A stretch of 64,000 nt of DNA from Adiantum capillus-veneris. Taxonomy: Eukaryota > Streptophyta > Polypodiopsida > Polypodiales > Pteridaceae. Below, one piece after another: positions 36,232-47,148 of this stretch. The position numbers were made by a program, and so were the translations under genes. The stretch covers positions 150,344,107-150,408,106 of the forward strand of contig CM043963.1 in assembly GCA_014529385.2 (NCBI GenBank). The letters are read 5' to 3'. The notes under the pieces were generated by a model. It searched no databases and was not told the DNA's origin. It saw only the letters and a program-made list of their open reading frames with translations. Positions within the stretch are counted from its first letter, which is position 1. Every line of letters starts with the position of its first letter.

Positions 36232-37494
36232 ATTTAAGCAAGATGGGAAGCTTCTTGAATAGTTTGATTGATGGAAGAGAGGTACGGATCGATCAGACTA
36301 ATGGGTATTGCGAACCCGGGTAGGTCACCTAAAAAAAAATGTAACCTATCACGTGAGTTCAACAAAAAAGTATTTAAAGTTCTTCAAACTTACATAAATA
36401 TATATACAGAAGGGATACTATTTTTCAAATTTGAAAAAAGCTTACAGATTTTAAAAGAAATGGGTATATTTTATTCCTTAAAAAACTCACAGATAAGGGG
36501 ATTTACAAACATGTCTTGAACGCACGTGATATGGTAGTTTTACACATAATGAACCCCCCGAGATTGCGAACACGGTGAAGTAGCTACGTAGAGAAATGTG
36601 TCAGGATCGCCATAGAATGAGGCATGGAGAGACAAAAAATGGCACTAGGATGTCTTCAAAATTAGTGCAAGAGTAAAGTGGAATTGTTATGTGGGATTAG
36701 CTACAGGTGTTTAGCGGAGGAATTATAACTAATTGATGGCCATGATGCAGAAAATGAGGGCATCAGAGAGGATAAGCTTGCAGTATTTCGTGATGATATG
36801 GGTGGCAAGATAGAGATTGGAACTAGTCTCTGTTCTCTCAACACTTGATGAGCAAGCAAAACTTAACCTGACGCCCATGGCTCAAAGCTGCCTAGATAGG
36901 AAGCCCGTGCTTTTCAACCCCTTCTAGAACTCGATCATCAAAGCAGAACTTGAGCACCTTGTTGTTGAAGGTGTGTTGATGAGAAGGGGCACAAGTCTAG
37001 GAGTTTGAAAAAGTTGGCAACTTTGCCACATTTTCCATGAGGGAGAGAAAAGTACAATAAGAGCGCTTTCACGCAAAAAACCGACATTTGTTGTGCTGAT
37101 GTTGAGAGAGCCTTCATAGCGCAAAATCTGCCCTATCTTCTACGTGTAAGCTCCTCCAAAATTACTTGGCTTTGCCTATGCCAATTCCTCCAAAAAATTG
37201 GCAAAGTTAGCTCTTGAGGGCTTCGTTTAACAGAAAAGTGTTGAATGAAGTGGATGTCGTCTAGTGTCTCTATGTGAAACCCTTCTAAGTTCACATCCTC
37301 TAGGGGTAGACTCTAGAAAGTTACCTATGGGACCATAGTATGTGTAACCTATGGGCTACCTCTCAAATAATAAAGGAGTACATCAAGAGTCCTCTCTGCT
37401 AATCTCATTATGATTTTGTGCACATGTAGCAAAAGGTCACGTAGCTGCTTGTCGATTAGTATAGAAGACTTGTAAAAGCAACATGTGGTCACCC

Positions 37495-37496
<2 letters not shown>
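36232..37496. other. Intergenic, no gene seen
   Basis: Short frames only, no motif recognised. Confidence 0.45.

Positions 37497-37586
<90 letters not shown>
37497..37586. repeat. (GA)n microsatellite, about 90 bases
   Basis: Uninterrupted GA, second in length only to 18324-18421. A related tract follows 200 bases later. Confidence 0.97.
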
Positions 37587-37588
<2 letters not shown>

Positions 37589-37790
37589 AGTATTTGTGTG
37601 ATCTTCTAGATATTATTCTAAAGATAAAAGCACACCATACTACATCGTGTTAAGGACAAAACCTTTGGCTATTGCATCAAAGATCTTTCAAGGTACATTC
37701 CACTAGTGGTTGTTATGCACATCCAATAAGGCTTGTGAATGCGTAAACAAGAGGAAGGGCTGAAAGGGTGAGAAATGCATACATCACTTC

Positions 37791-37793
<3 letters not shown>

Positions 37794-37849
<56 letters not shown>
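37794..37849. repeat. (GA)n microsatellite
   Basis: About 28 GA units. Confidence 0.97.
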
Positions 37850-37851
<2 letters not shown>

Positions 37852-40800
37852 TGTTGAGAGCAACTTGGAGAGAAAGGCATATTTTTAATTGTGTAGGCAT
37901 GTGGTCTAGTTAGCCAAGTCGTGAGAAAGAGAGACATATGGGGTGCATAGCATCACGAGCAATGCGGACAGAGAGACACATTTATTCCTTGACTCATTGG
38001 AAAAGTGTAGAGCGCATTCTGGTGAACTTTGTGTGTCAAGACCAGTGTGGATAGAGAGCCAGAGTAGGCGGCATGGGGCTGTCGAGAGGAGCCATAGAGA
38101 GAGGAACGAGATTTTCAACGAGGTGCCCCTCTCTTTAGGTGATCCCCTGCACCTAAGAACACAATCGTCGACTCTGATCGTGTGTTTCAAAATGCATTAC
38201 ATGGCAGTGGAAAGTTGTTGCCAGAGAAGCTTTGTTTTAGTGCAGATTGCAGACTTCCCCCTCATTTTCCCTACTACGCTACCATCTCATCATCCCTAAG
38301 ATTCTCTCTCTCCTTCCCATTACAATTTCAACATATCCATGCAATGTGTACTTCTCCTAAGTAGTTTGTGCTTCTCTTGCTCGTCATCCTTGGAAACTCG
38401 ACGTTATGTGTGTACGTGAAAACGCATGGACATGATGAGGCTTTGTCTGTGTATATAGCTCTGTGTTGCATTGCTCATGGACATAGGGGAGCACATTGCT
38501 AGGAGGCATGGAAGGGGATGCATTGATGGCATGGGAATTGCAGAGATCGTGAGGGAGGGGGCAGGAGGGGGGGGGGGGGAGTTGGTACACCTTTGCCTTC
38601 AAATTAGGCGAAGGTATGCACACTTGAAAAATCGAGCAAGAGGAGATCTAAAAAGATTCCTCCTTTTTAAAGGAAATGGACCAGGTAAGGTGTTAAGATG
38701 TAAGACACTGATTTAAAATTGGGTTTTATGAAGCAATGATTTATCTTTATTCCTCTTATCTCTTATTAAAGTTCTAATTTTTTTAGAGGTTTGCATACAA
38801 GAAGACATACTTGCAGCGGGCTATATCCCTCAAGCACTGCACACACTAGCCATCTATTGCGGAAAGATCGCTTACGACATATTATGCCCTCAAGCATCAA
38901 GTAGACTAACCACCTACTATGGAATGGTGTTGTTGCTCAAATGAGGATCCATGAGCACCAAGTCTTTGTTTTCCTAAGATGACTCATAGTCAAGGACAAC
39001 TATGATGTAAGGAAAGAGTAATCAGCTTTTGGTAAGAGCTTTAACAAACTTTAATCATTGGAATTCATTTTCTAACACCTTACTTTAAAGTAACACCTTA
39101 CCATCTTTAAAGGAATTAAGAATAAATTTTGAGGTTTAAAACATCATTTTCTCTCCCTAGCCTACAAAGTAATGAGAATGGTCATGCTAGACTCTAGATG
39201 AGCTATATGTTTTTGAAACATTCAAAAGCCATTGAGAATATATTTATGTGATGGAAATTGATTCAAATTTGATTTTCTCTAATTAATCTAGAGAGGCAAT
39301 ATCGGTATACAATTTATATTTCATTCTATGAAGTCAATGAAAATGGTCATGCCAAAATGTGGAGCCATAAAATTTTGCAGCATTCACGAGGGACTCAAGA
39401 ACTCCAATAGTCAACGATGACTATGATTTTAAGGGAGAGATAACATCACCTATTATGCTTTCCTTCAAGAAAAACTTCATGATCAAGATTCTATCATCAG
39501 ATGTGAAATTTGTGAGGGGAGATGAATCTCTTGATCAAAGGAGTACGCAGTCACATGTGCACGACATCCCTTTACAAAAATGGCCATACCTTGAGCTTTG
39601 GTTCTCTGAATCGTGCAACCCACAATTCAAACAAGATCTCTCTTTGAGCTCTAGGAATCTAGGGTATTACATTCATGTTTTAACAATGTCTAATACTTTC
39701 AACATCGGCATCTTTGCTCACCAATTATTCTTGCTAAGACTAGAGAAGACAATGGAAAATTTATTTTGTATGCATATGCTACTGTAAATAAAACTCGTCT
39801 AAAGAGAAGCATGCACATGTTTTGAAGAGCTTTGTAAATTTTTGTGATGCTTCTGTGCAGGAGGAGGAAGAGATGTTGAAGAAGGAAGAAGATGATGTTT
39901 CTTCAATGAGAGAAGTCTATAAGTATATGTTTTTTATCAGAAAAGTTAGCTTGATCAGCATGTACCCATACACTTCCTTGGTTCTTTCCAGACCAATAAT
40001 CTTCATTTTTCTCACAAAAGAGTGCTCTTTCTAGTTGGGAATTTATTTTAATACCAAAAGTTAATAGGTTTCATAAGTTTCTCACGTAATGGTGTCACTG
40101 GGTAGAGTGACTTCTTTTCCTTGACACTTACATCGAGCTCTTGATTGGTTGCTAGTCTTTAGCCATAATAGTTTACACTTAGGCTACTACAAGGGTATCT
40201 CATGATCTTTCCTTGTTCTCTTATCTTCTACCTCTTCCTCTCTTAAGGAAGTTATATATCCTCAAATAAAACTTCGTTGTCGGGTGTAGCAGCCTCCTGG
40301 ACTTTACTTTCTATCTTTGTGTAGAAGTTGAGCACAAAAACATATACAAAGTGAAACCATGCATCCCATAATGATATGGTTTCATTCAAGTTCCCATTGT
40401 TGACGGACTCATTTGAGAATCATAGATTCTTATTCATTGAGACTAGTATCTAAATTGTTATATAAGAATTGGTAACATTGTGTGTATTTTCTTCTTTCTT
40501 TTTGTTCTTTTTTTATCATTTGTACCAAACTAAGGACAAACTCATCCTAAGATGACAATCTACGATTCTTCCATCATCTGAGTATTTAAAAACGAGAGAC
40601 TAACTCAGATGGATGACTATCTACTTGTCTATTGTGGATGAGTCTATGAAAAGACTCAGGTGATCATGGACAAACCACCTTTTGACAAAAATTATATTAT
40701 ATATTAAGGTAGCCGTAGATACCTTTAAATTGGTACCAAAGTGTCTTTAATTATCTCAATGGGTGTTCCAAATCTAAGGGTCTAAGTTTAAAGATCTTGT

Positions 40801-41703
40801 CTCGCTTCCATTATCCAAATAGTCAACTTTAGCTAATTTTGTATATTTTTATGCTAACATACTCTCAATGCTTATACTTTAGAAGGCAAATTAAATGTCT
40901 TCTTTGTGTGTATTAAAGGATGTATGTTAGAGGTGACAAACCTTATGCCTTTAAAAAAAAGGGTTCTCAACCTTTTTTGTTTGACACACGAGAGCAGAGC
41001 ACAGGAAGAGGTGCTTAGTGTGCCAATTTGAAAAGATTGCCAATCATGTGCCATCTAGATGTACTTATTTGTATGCAAGAATGCTTTTAGCATTGTGCCA
41101 TGTGCATTATGTATGCAATACACTTCATGCTTTTATGCATGCCTACCATATGTGTTCAAATACCCCTTTGCTCACATTTGCAAATGTCGAAAGACTTGTG
41201 TCATACTTTCTTATTTATGTTGGTCAAAGACTTCCCATCTTTGTAGGGCTAGTAGTTTTCCGTTCTTAAAAATTGCACAGCAATAGCCATGCGTGCCATC
41301 ATTCATGGGTTTTAGATACACACTAAGAAAGTTTAATTAGTTACCTTTTCTAGCAATGCCGCTGTGAGAGCTAGTTGTATTCTCTTATTCTCTTGGAAAA
41401 AAATATAAATTGCTCTCTCTTTCTTGTGAAAGTTTTGCCTCTTTCTCACTTTACTCTCTAAGCCTCTCATAAACTTATGGCGAGACAATTTGGACTCTCT
41501 CAATAAGAATCAACTTGTTTTTTTCTTTTTCAAAGGGTCAAAGTTGTTTTTCCTATCATGTCTCTCTTTTCTAGTGAGTGCACTTTAGTTGAGGGTTTCT
41601 TCTTCTTCAAGAATAATCTCTCTTGTTAAGAGAATATTCTCTCTATGCAAGATTTGAGAATAGATAGTGTCATTGATAACAAAGTTATAATTAAAATGGT
41701 TAA

Positions 41704-41745
<42 letters not shown>

Positions 41746-41889
41746 TCACTCAGGCATAAGGTCTTGTAGGACTACCAATGTCGACCCATGCACGCATTCC
41801 TATCTATGTGAAAGAGTGAGGTGCACCGCCATGCTCATGTTGGCAATGACAAGATTTACCATGGGTGTGTATGTGGCATGCATATGAGC
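37850..41889. other. Intergenic, no gene seen
   Basis: No coding signal that I can support. A G tract lies at about 38568-38580 and a CT/CA tract at 41706-41746. Confidence 0.45.
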
Positions 41890-42095
41890 TGCAAGAGAGA
41901 GACTATGTCTAAAGAGTGTGCAGTGTGTGCGGAGTGAGAGGGAGAAGAAGAGCAAACACAAAGTGTTGGTGGAGCTCTACGTGAAGATTGGGAATTCCTC
42001 ACTACTCCTTATTCTTCTATAAGATCAAAAGAATAGATAAGGCTAGTATGGTCAATGTGATGGGCATCCACGGTCAGTTGGCCTAAACCCTAACA
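41890..42095 (-). mobile_element. 3' LTR of minus-strand copia element
   Basis: On the minus strand the LTR starts TGTTAGGGTTTAGGCC directly after CTTCAAGTGGGATAT, a typical copia polypurine tract (42096-42110). Its start resembles the orphan LTR at 60276-60463 (GGCCAACTGA and the AAGAATAAGGAG hairpin). The left edge is not resolved; 41890 is an estimate. Confidence 0.65.
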
Positions 42096-42110
42096 ATATC
42101 CCACTTGAAG
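42096..42110 (-). promoter_or_regulatory. Copia polypurine tract
   Basis: CTTCAAGTGGGATAT on the minus strand, next to the TG of the LTR, is the plus-strand priming site. Confidence 0.65.
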
Positions 42111-42426
42111 GCCAGTGTGGCCCAAATGGCCTATGTATGTACATCCATAAAATTGTGAAGCAATCCAAGTGGCCTCATCTCCATGCAATGTGAAAACCGC
42201 TGAGAGGGTAGGCTCTTTGTGAGAGCATCTAAAATGTTGTCATCCATATGAACTTTGCCTAGCTCAATGCACTTGCTAGCTAATATGTCCCATATCACAT
42301 GGTAATGGATTTCTATGTGTTTTGACTTGGAGTGAAACGTGCGGTTCTTTCCTAATGCAATTGCACTCTAACTATCACAATGCAACACTGAAGTTTGAGT
42401 AATGCTAAGATCTCCCACTAGGAGAG

Positions 42427-42900
42427 CTAACCATATAGCTTCCTTGATAGCATCAAAAATTGCCACATACTCTGCCTCTGTGGTGGAAGATGATGTATAT
42501 TTTGGAGACAAGATCTCCATGACACGGATACTCCAACAAATAGGAAAACATAGCCATATGTGGATCTTCGACTATCCACACAACCTGCATAATCCACATC
42601 CGTATAGCCCACAATGGATGCATCACTATTCCCAAAGCATAAGCACTTGTCTGTCGTACCTTTCAAATATCTCAAAATACGCTTCACTGCTTCCTAGTGC
42701 TTTCTGCCATGATTTGGCATGAATTTGCTAACCACTCCACTACAAAGGCGATCTCTAGTCTCGTGGCTTACCATGGGATACATAATATTTTCAACTATTG
42801 AAGAATATGACACCTTGGCCATTTTTTCTTTCTTAGCATCAGACTTGGGAGCATCATTCTTGCTAAGTTTTTCATATGCTTGCATTGGGGTACTCAATGT
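42427..42900 (-). pseudogene. Copia RT end and RNase H
   Basis: Two minus-strand frames in succession (42694-42897, then 42427-42687) give the end of a Ty1/copia RT (S-T-P-M-Q-A-Y-E-K-L-S; V-S-Y-S-S-I-V-E-N-I-M-Y) and the RNase H domain (M-K-R-I-L-R-Y-L-K-G-T-T; Y-T-D-V-D-Y-A-G-C-V-D-S-R-R-S-T-Y-G-Y). The RNase H would remove RNA from the RNA-DNA hybrid. A frameshift separates the two, and the RNase H frame decays after W-R-S-C. Confidence 0.85.
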
Positions 42901-43138
42901 CGCCTTCCCCCCCTACATATAAAATGTTGCAAGACCTTGACGTGGATAAACGTTTCTTCCTGAGATAACTATAGTATTCCATGTTTTCTATCCCTCTTCA
43001 TATGCATACCAAGAAAGTGACTTGCACCTCCAAATCCTTCATAGATAACAACGTGGTAAGTGACGTCTTCAAGATGAAAATCTCATCTTTGGACTTCCTA
43101 GCAATGAGCATATCCTAAAGTATGAAGATGCTAAGTGA

Positions 43139-43435
43139 TCAAGCCTTATACTCAAGATCAGGATCTTCTGCGATGTACTTTTCCTTATACACCCATTTGT
43201 AAGGCAAGGCTTGTTTGCCCTCTGGAAACTCTATTACTTCTTGAGTCGCATTATCCATAACTTGTGCCATAATCAAGATATACTCAGATTGCATTGCATG
43301 CTCCCACTTCACGCTATCTTCCATCTTAATAGCCTCTTGGTGGCAGGTAGGCTCTCCACAGTTAGTGAACAATAGATAGTCTAACCTTGGTTGAAAATAC
43401 TCAGGTCCACGAGATATACGTGTAGATATCCTCAT
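43139..43435 (-). pseudogene. Copia RT N-terminal part
   Basis: The 98-codon frame holds the conserved copia entry to RT: E-P-T-C-H-Q-E-A-I-K-M-E-D-S-V-K-W, an M-Q-S-E-Y block, P-E-G-K-Q-A-L-P-Y-K-W-V-Y-K-E-K. The catalytic Y-V-D-D region, expected between here and 42900, is missing or unreadable, so an internal deletion is likely. Confidence 0.8.
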
Positions 43436-43649
43436 TGTTTGACTGTTGGACTCTGTTCTCTCAAGGGAATCATTAGCTCTCTCTAGAGCACTACTAGCAG
43501 TAGGTACATCACTAATAGATTGGGTTGTTTTTGTAACTGGGGACTTGAGGCTACGTCCTCAAATCCTACTTTGTGATATTCAACCTCTTTCATAAGTTGT
43601 TTGTGCATATTTGATTCACTAAAAGATTACTTGTGAGCTGCATATTACT

Positions 43650-43889
43650 CTACATGATTTTGAGTGTCAGAGACGATAACCCATCTCTTTGTCTGCACCA
43701 TAACCAATGAAAATGCATTCCTCTTTTTCTACAAAAATTATTGAACTCAATGGAGGATTCCTTCCCTCCATTTTCAACGTGCATAGCCTTCAACTTCTTG
43801 CCTGACTGGTTCGCGACCATAGCTAGGAACTTCTGAAAGACACTAAAGACTTTGTCTTTCCTCTCAAGAGTTAGACCCATACCTTTCAA
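43650..43889 (-). pseudogene. Copia integrase core fragment
   Basis: The frame contains K-D-K-V-F-S-V-F-Q-K-F-L-A-M-V, then G-K-K-L-K-A-M-H-V-E-N-G-G-K-E (the D-N-G-G of the catalytic core changed to E-N-G-G) and F-C-R-K-R-G. This is the middle of the D-D-E integrase core. The usual P-Q-Q-N-G segment that follows is lost in a frameshift. Confidence 0.75.
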
Positions 43890-44423
43890 GTAGAGTCATA
43901 TATGAAAGTCAATAAATATAATGCCCCTCTAAGAGACTTATGTAGCATAGGCCCGCATGATCACTATTATCTAAATCTAGAGGATTCCCTAACTAATGGA
44001 AAAGTGGTAAGCCTAGTTTGTTTCTTGTATACGCAATGCTCACATAAACTAGAATCAGAATAGTTTAACACAAGGATATAACCAAAATGTTGTAATTGCT
44101 TCATTCCCTTTTAACTCATATGACCAAGCCGGCTATGCCACAACTCAATAGAAGGCAGTTTGCTACAAAGATGAAACTCTTTTTCACACAAGAGACATAC
44201 AAGGAATATAATGAGCCAGACTTTTGGTCATTGAGCATGACCAAGTTACCTTTTTTTATTATCCAAGAACCATTCCAAACACAGTAGTATATCCAAGATC
44301 ATCAACTTGTCATGTTGAAACCAAGCTCTCAGTTAGCTTCGGCACATGTCTAACACCTTGAAGCATGAACTCGGTACCATTACGCATACACAACTTCACA
44401 TCTCCAATGCCACATATTTCAAG

Positions 44424-44787
44424 CTAATGAGAATCACCTAGCTTAACTAAACCATGTGTAGAGGCATAACAAGAGAACCACTCCTTTTGAGGAGTAACGT
44501 GAAAGTTGGGACCCGAGTCAATAATCCAATTATGTGCATAGCATATATCAAGAGATAACAACGCCTTTGGACTCAAATTAGAAGTGAAGCCTACTACATC
44601 TAATGGATGTGGCACGTCAGGAACAACATCAACATGAGAGTCAATGACATTGATCTCCTCTACCTTCACACTAGTTTGAGGAGGTGCAGGACTTAGAACA
44701 ATGGCTTTACCCTCTCCTCTTTGCAATAAATGACAATCTTTGTTTATGTGTCCTTTCTTGTGAAAATGGTAGCTTTCAATCTGCTCA
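44424..44787 (-). pseudogene. Copia nucleocapsid knuckle and protease
   Basis: At about 44736-44777 the minus strand reads S-Y-H-F-H-K-K-G-H-I-N-K-D-C, a zinc knuckle with its first two Cys replaced by Ser and Phe. The frame 44424-44726 then has W-I-I-D-S-G-P-N-F-H-V-T, the protease active site (D-S-G). The gag part upstream is cut at 44788, where another block begins. Gag, protease, integrase, RT and RNase H order confirms copia. Confidence 0.8.
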
Positions 44788-45880
44788 TGTCACGTCCATA
44801 ACCCTTGCTAATCAACCTCTTCCAGAAGGATGGATCCATACAGCCTCGCATTGTCACAAACTGGCCAGAACTCGTCTCACAAAAGGCAAAAACACGCTTT
44901 ATGATCCCGACACCAAATCTTATCATCCTCTCACGCCTTATGAAGTAGAAATGACCACAGAGAGGCGGGATTAGCTTGAGTAAGAGACCATTTAAAGACT
45001 CATTCAGAAGGACAATGCTGCCACTGGGACTTCGGAGACACCATCCAAACCTAAGGGCAAAAGGAAGCGGGTTCAGTGGAAGGATACTGGGTAGTTCCAT
45101 CTTGGTATTTGATGCAGGAATTTTCCAGCCATCTCAGAATCAGATGGTGGATTTTTCCAAACATTTTGAGAATCAGACGGCGGATTTTTCTCAGCTAGGT
45201 GTGGACATCTCTTTGGCTGATACCCATGAAATTACAACTATAGGGGGTGTCAAGCACTCAACAAAGCATGAATTACGGCATAAAGACGTGTTTCAGAAGG
45301 ATCACATGGTGGATTTTTTCAGAAATTTTGGAGTCTTACCAAAATTCAAGAAAGGAGGGAAGGATGTAGATGGCGGAGGCAGTTTCACTAGGTGGGAACC
45401 AGCCCTTGGAAATCTGAGCAGCGGACCATTCAGTAATTACCATGACGGTTACCACAGTAACTCCAAAGAGCTATAAATAGGATCCATTACATTGTAATCG
45501 GTTGGGAATTGTTGGCTGTACTTTTGGTTTTTTTAATCCTTTAACTTCCTACTCTTAGTGTGTGATTGTAGTCCTGAAGCTGTTTCTAGGCTACATTATT
45601 CCACTTGTACTCTTACTCTGTAATTTTTAATACAGTAGTCAAGTACACTTCAGCCAGATATGCTTTGTATCCATTTCCTCTGAATCTAAATTTAAATCTA
45701 AATCCAGTCATTCAGCTTGTCTAGTTCTCAGTAGATGTATTCCAGTTCATATAACTATTCTAGCTCAGTTTCTATTTTTCCTCCAGTTCTACTGATTGAA
45801 CTAATGAATCACCAGTAGTTGTAAACTCAAACACCGGAATCAGCTACCTAAAGAGATCAGCTCCAATTCCAATTGCCAAT
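44788..45880 (+). mobile_element. LTR-like block with embedded ORF
   Basis: The sequence changes abruptly at TGTCACGTCC (44788), inside the copia gag. It contains a short coding-like run (44810-44974), a 166-codon frame (44976-45476; repeated V-D-F-S-x-x-F-E-N motif in its middle), then CTATAAATAGG (45473) and an AT-rich stretch with AATTTTTAATA. A TATA box late in a TG-starting block fits a long LTR. I found no second copy in the window, so it could be a solo LTR. The right end is not resolved. Confidence 0.4.
45473..45483 (+). promoter_or_regulatory. TATA box candidate
   Basis: CTATAAATAGG is a strong plant TATA match in the LTR-like block. The sequence downstream is free of coding signal. 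Confidence 0.5.
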
Positions 45881-45959
45881 AGCATCCGGAATCCTAGAAG
45901 GGACTCTTCGCCGGCCAACTCTGATGTTGGGTCGTGCGGTACTTGAACTTCATAAAGGT

Positions 45960-46799
45960 CTACAACGCTTGCTTCTTTGGGCCACGCCGAAAGTGACACA
46001 AAGTCTTCTGTGGCTCCTTCAATGCTTCAACTTTGTCAAGAGTCATGCTTCTTTCTTCTTCAAGAAGCTCCATGGCTGAAAGTTCCTGAAACCAGTTCCA
46101 ACACAAAACCATGAACATACCTATTCCATGTAAAATGAGTGGAAAAAATCTTGTCTTCCTCAAATACTGTGCATGCAATGTAGATGAACAAATAGACGGA
46201 GTGCTAACCCGTTCACCACACACCCACAAACAATGATATTGAATCTTTCTTTTATGATCTAAAGCAATCAATTGTGGAATTTCACAACGGAAATGCCCAT
46301 GCTTGGTGCTCATACTGTCTTGTGCTCTTGCTACAAATGTGTCATGCCAAGGAAGAGACATGGAATGTGACTTCCTTGAATGCATACTTTTCAGCTTTTC
46401 ATGATCAATCCACATACATTCGTGCTCATTCATGAGTGAAACATGCTCAACGTACAATATGTCATGCCTAGGAAAAGGGATCACATAAAGACGCTGACTA
46501 AAATACAAGAAACAATCACGAATGAAACACTTGAACAATGCGTGCCTATCAATCATGCAAACACATAATACTTCCTGTGAGGGTTCTTTGGACCGAGGCT
46601 TGAGAGCCAAGATCGGTTCTTCCTGAAGGGGTACTTTGGACCTAGGCTCGAGAGCCAAGATCGATCCTTTGTGATTGATCGGATCTACAACGAGGTTAGC
46701 TTCGCTAGAAAAAGCCTCAACTAACACATCATCCTTGTGAACTATCACATCTTCTTCATACAAATAATCATGCTTGTGAGAAATTGTTACCATATACAT
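45960..46799 (-). CDS. Unrecognised 279-codon minus-strand ORF
   Basis: This is the longest uninterrupted unexplained frame in the window. It starts M-Y-M-V-T-I-S-H-K-H-D-Y-L, has an internal duplication (I-L-A-L-E-P-R-S-K-V-P-L-Q-E then I-L-A-L-K-P-R-S-K-E-P-S-Q-E, at about 46570-46670), a Cys/Phe-rich middle and an acidic helical C-terminus ending in basic residues. It has no zinc knuckle, protease or polymerase signature. It lies between two LTR-like blocks, so it is most likely an element accessory frame. An intact length of 279 codons in such decayed surroundings is notable. Confidence 0.4.
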   Translation of the reverse strand: MYMVTISHKHDYLYEEDVIVHKDDVLVEAFSSEANLVVDPINHKGSILALEPRSKVPLQEEPILALKPRSKEPSQEVLCVCMIDRHALFKCFIRDCFLYFSQRLYVIPFPRHDILYVEHVSLMNEHECMWIDHEKLKSMHSRKSHSMSLPWHDTFVARAQDSMSTKHGHFRCEIPQLIALDHKRKIQYHCLWVCGERVSTPSICSSTLHAQYLRKTRFFPLILHGIGMFMVLCWNWFQELSAMELLEEERSMTLDKVEALKEPQKTLCHFRRGPKKQAL

Positions 46800-47148
46800 G
46801 TGGTAGTGATGTGTGTGAACACACTAGGACCGCCGGGGCATTTTTTTCCTCTTTAGGAGGTTTTTTCCCCCGTGCATTGTATATACGCCCATCACTTTAG
46901 GGCTATCTATCTTTCCATTGCATATAAAGTAACACACTCTCTATTGTGTGCCTTGAGCTACAGGCTACAGGCACTACAGGCAGTATTGCACAGGCTATTT
47001 TGTCATTTTGTGCAGAATTTCTTTCAGTGCCGTTTTCTGCATAACAGGTGCCTTAGAGTCTTCTACGGTTTGTGCTATATAGCACAGGTTGTTCCCGCTC
47101 CGTTTCTCCTATTTTCGGGCAGTTTTCACATCAGGTGCAGCATTTACC
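46800..47148 (+). promoter_or_regulatory. LTR/leader region before copia gag
   Basis: This region just upstream of gag holds two TATA-like boxes (TGTATATACG near 46880 and GCATATAAAG near 46921). It is presumably the 5' LTR and leader. I could not find an iMet primer-binding site, so the LTR limits stay open; a TGTGTGTGAACACAC palindrome near 46811 could mark the start. Confidence 0.45.
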
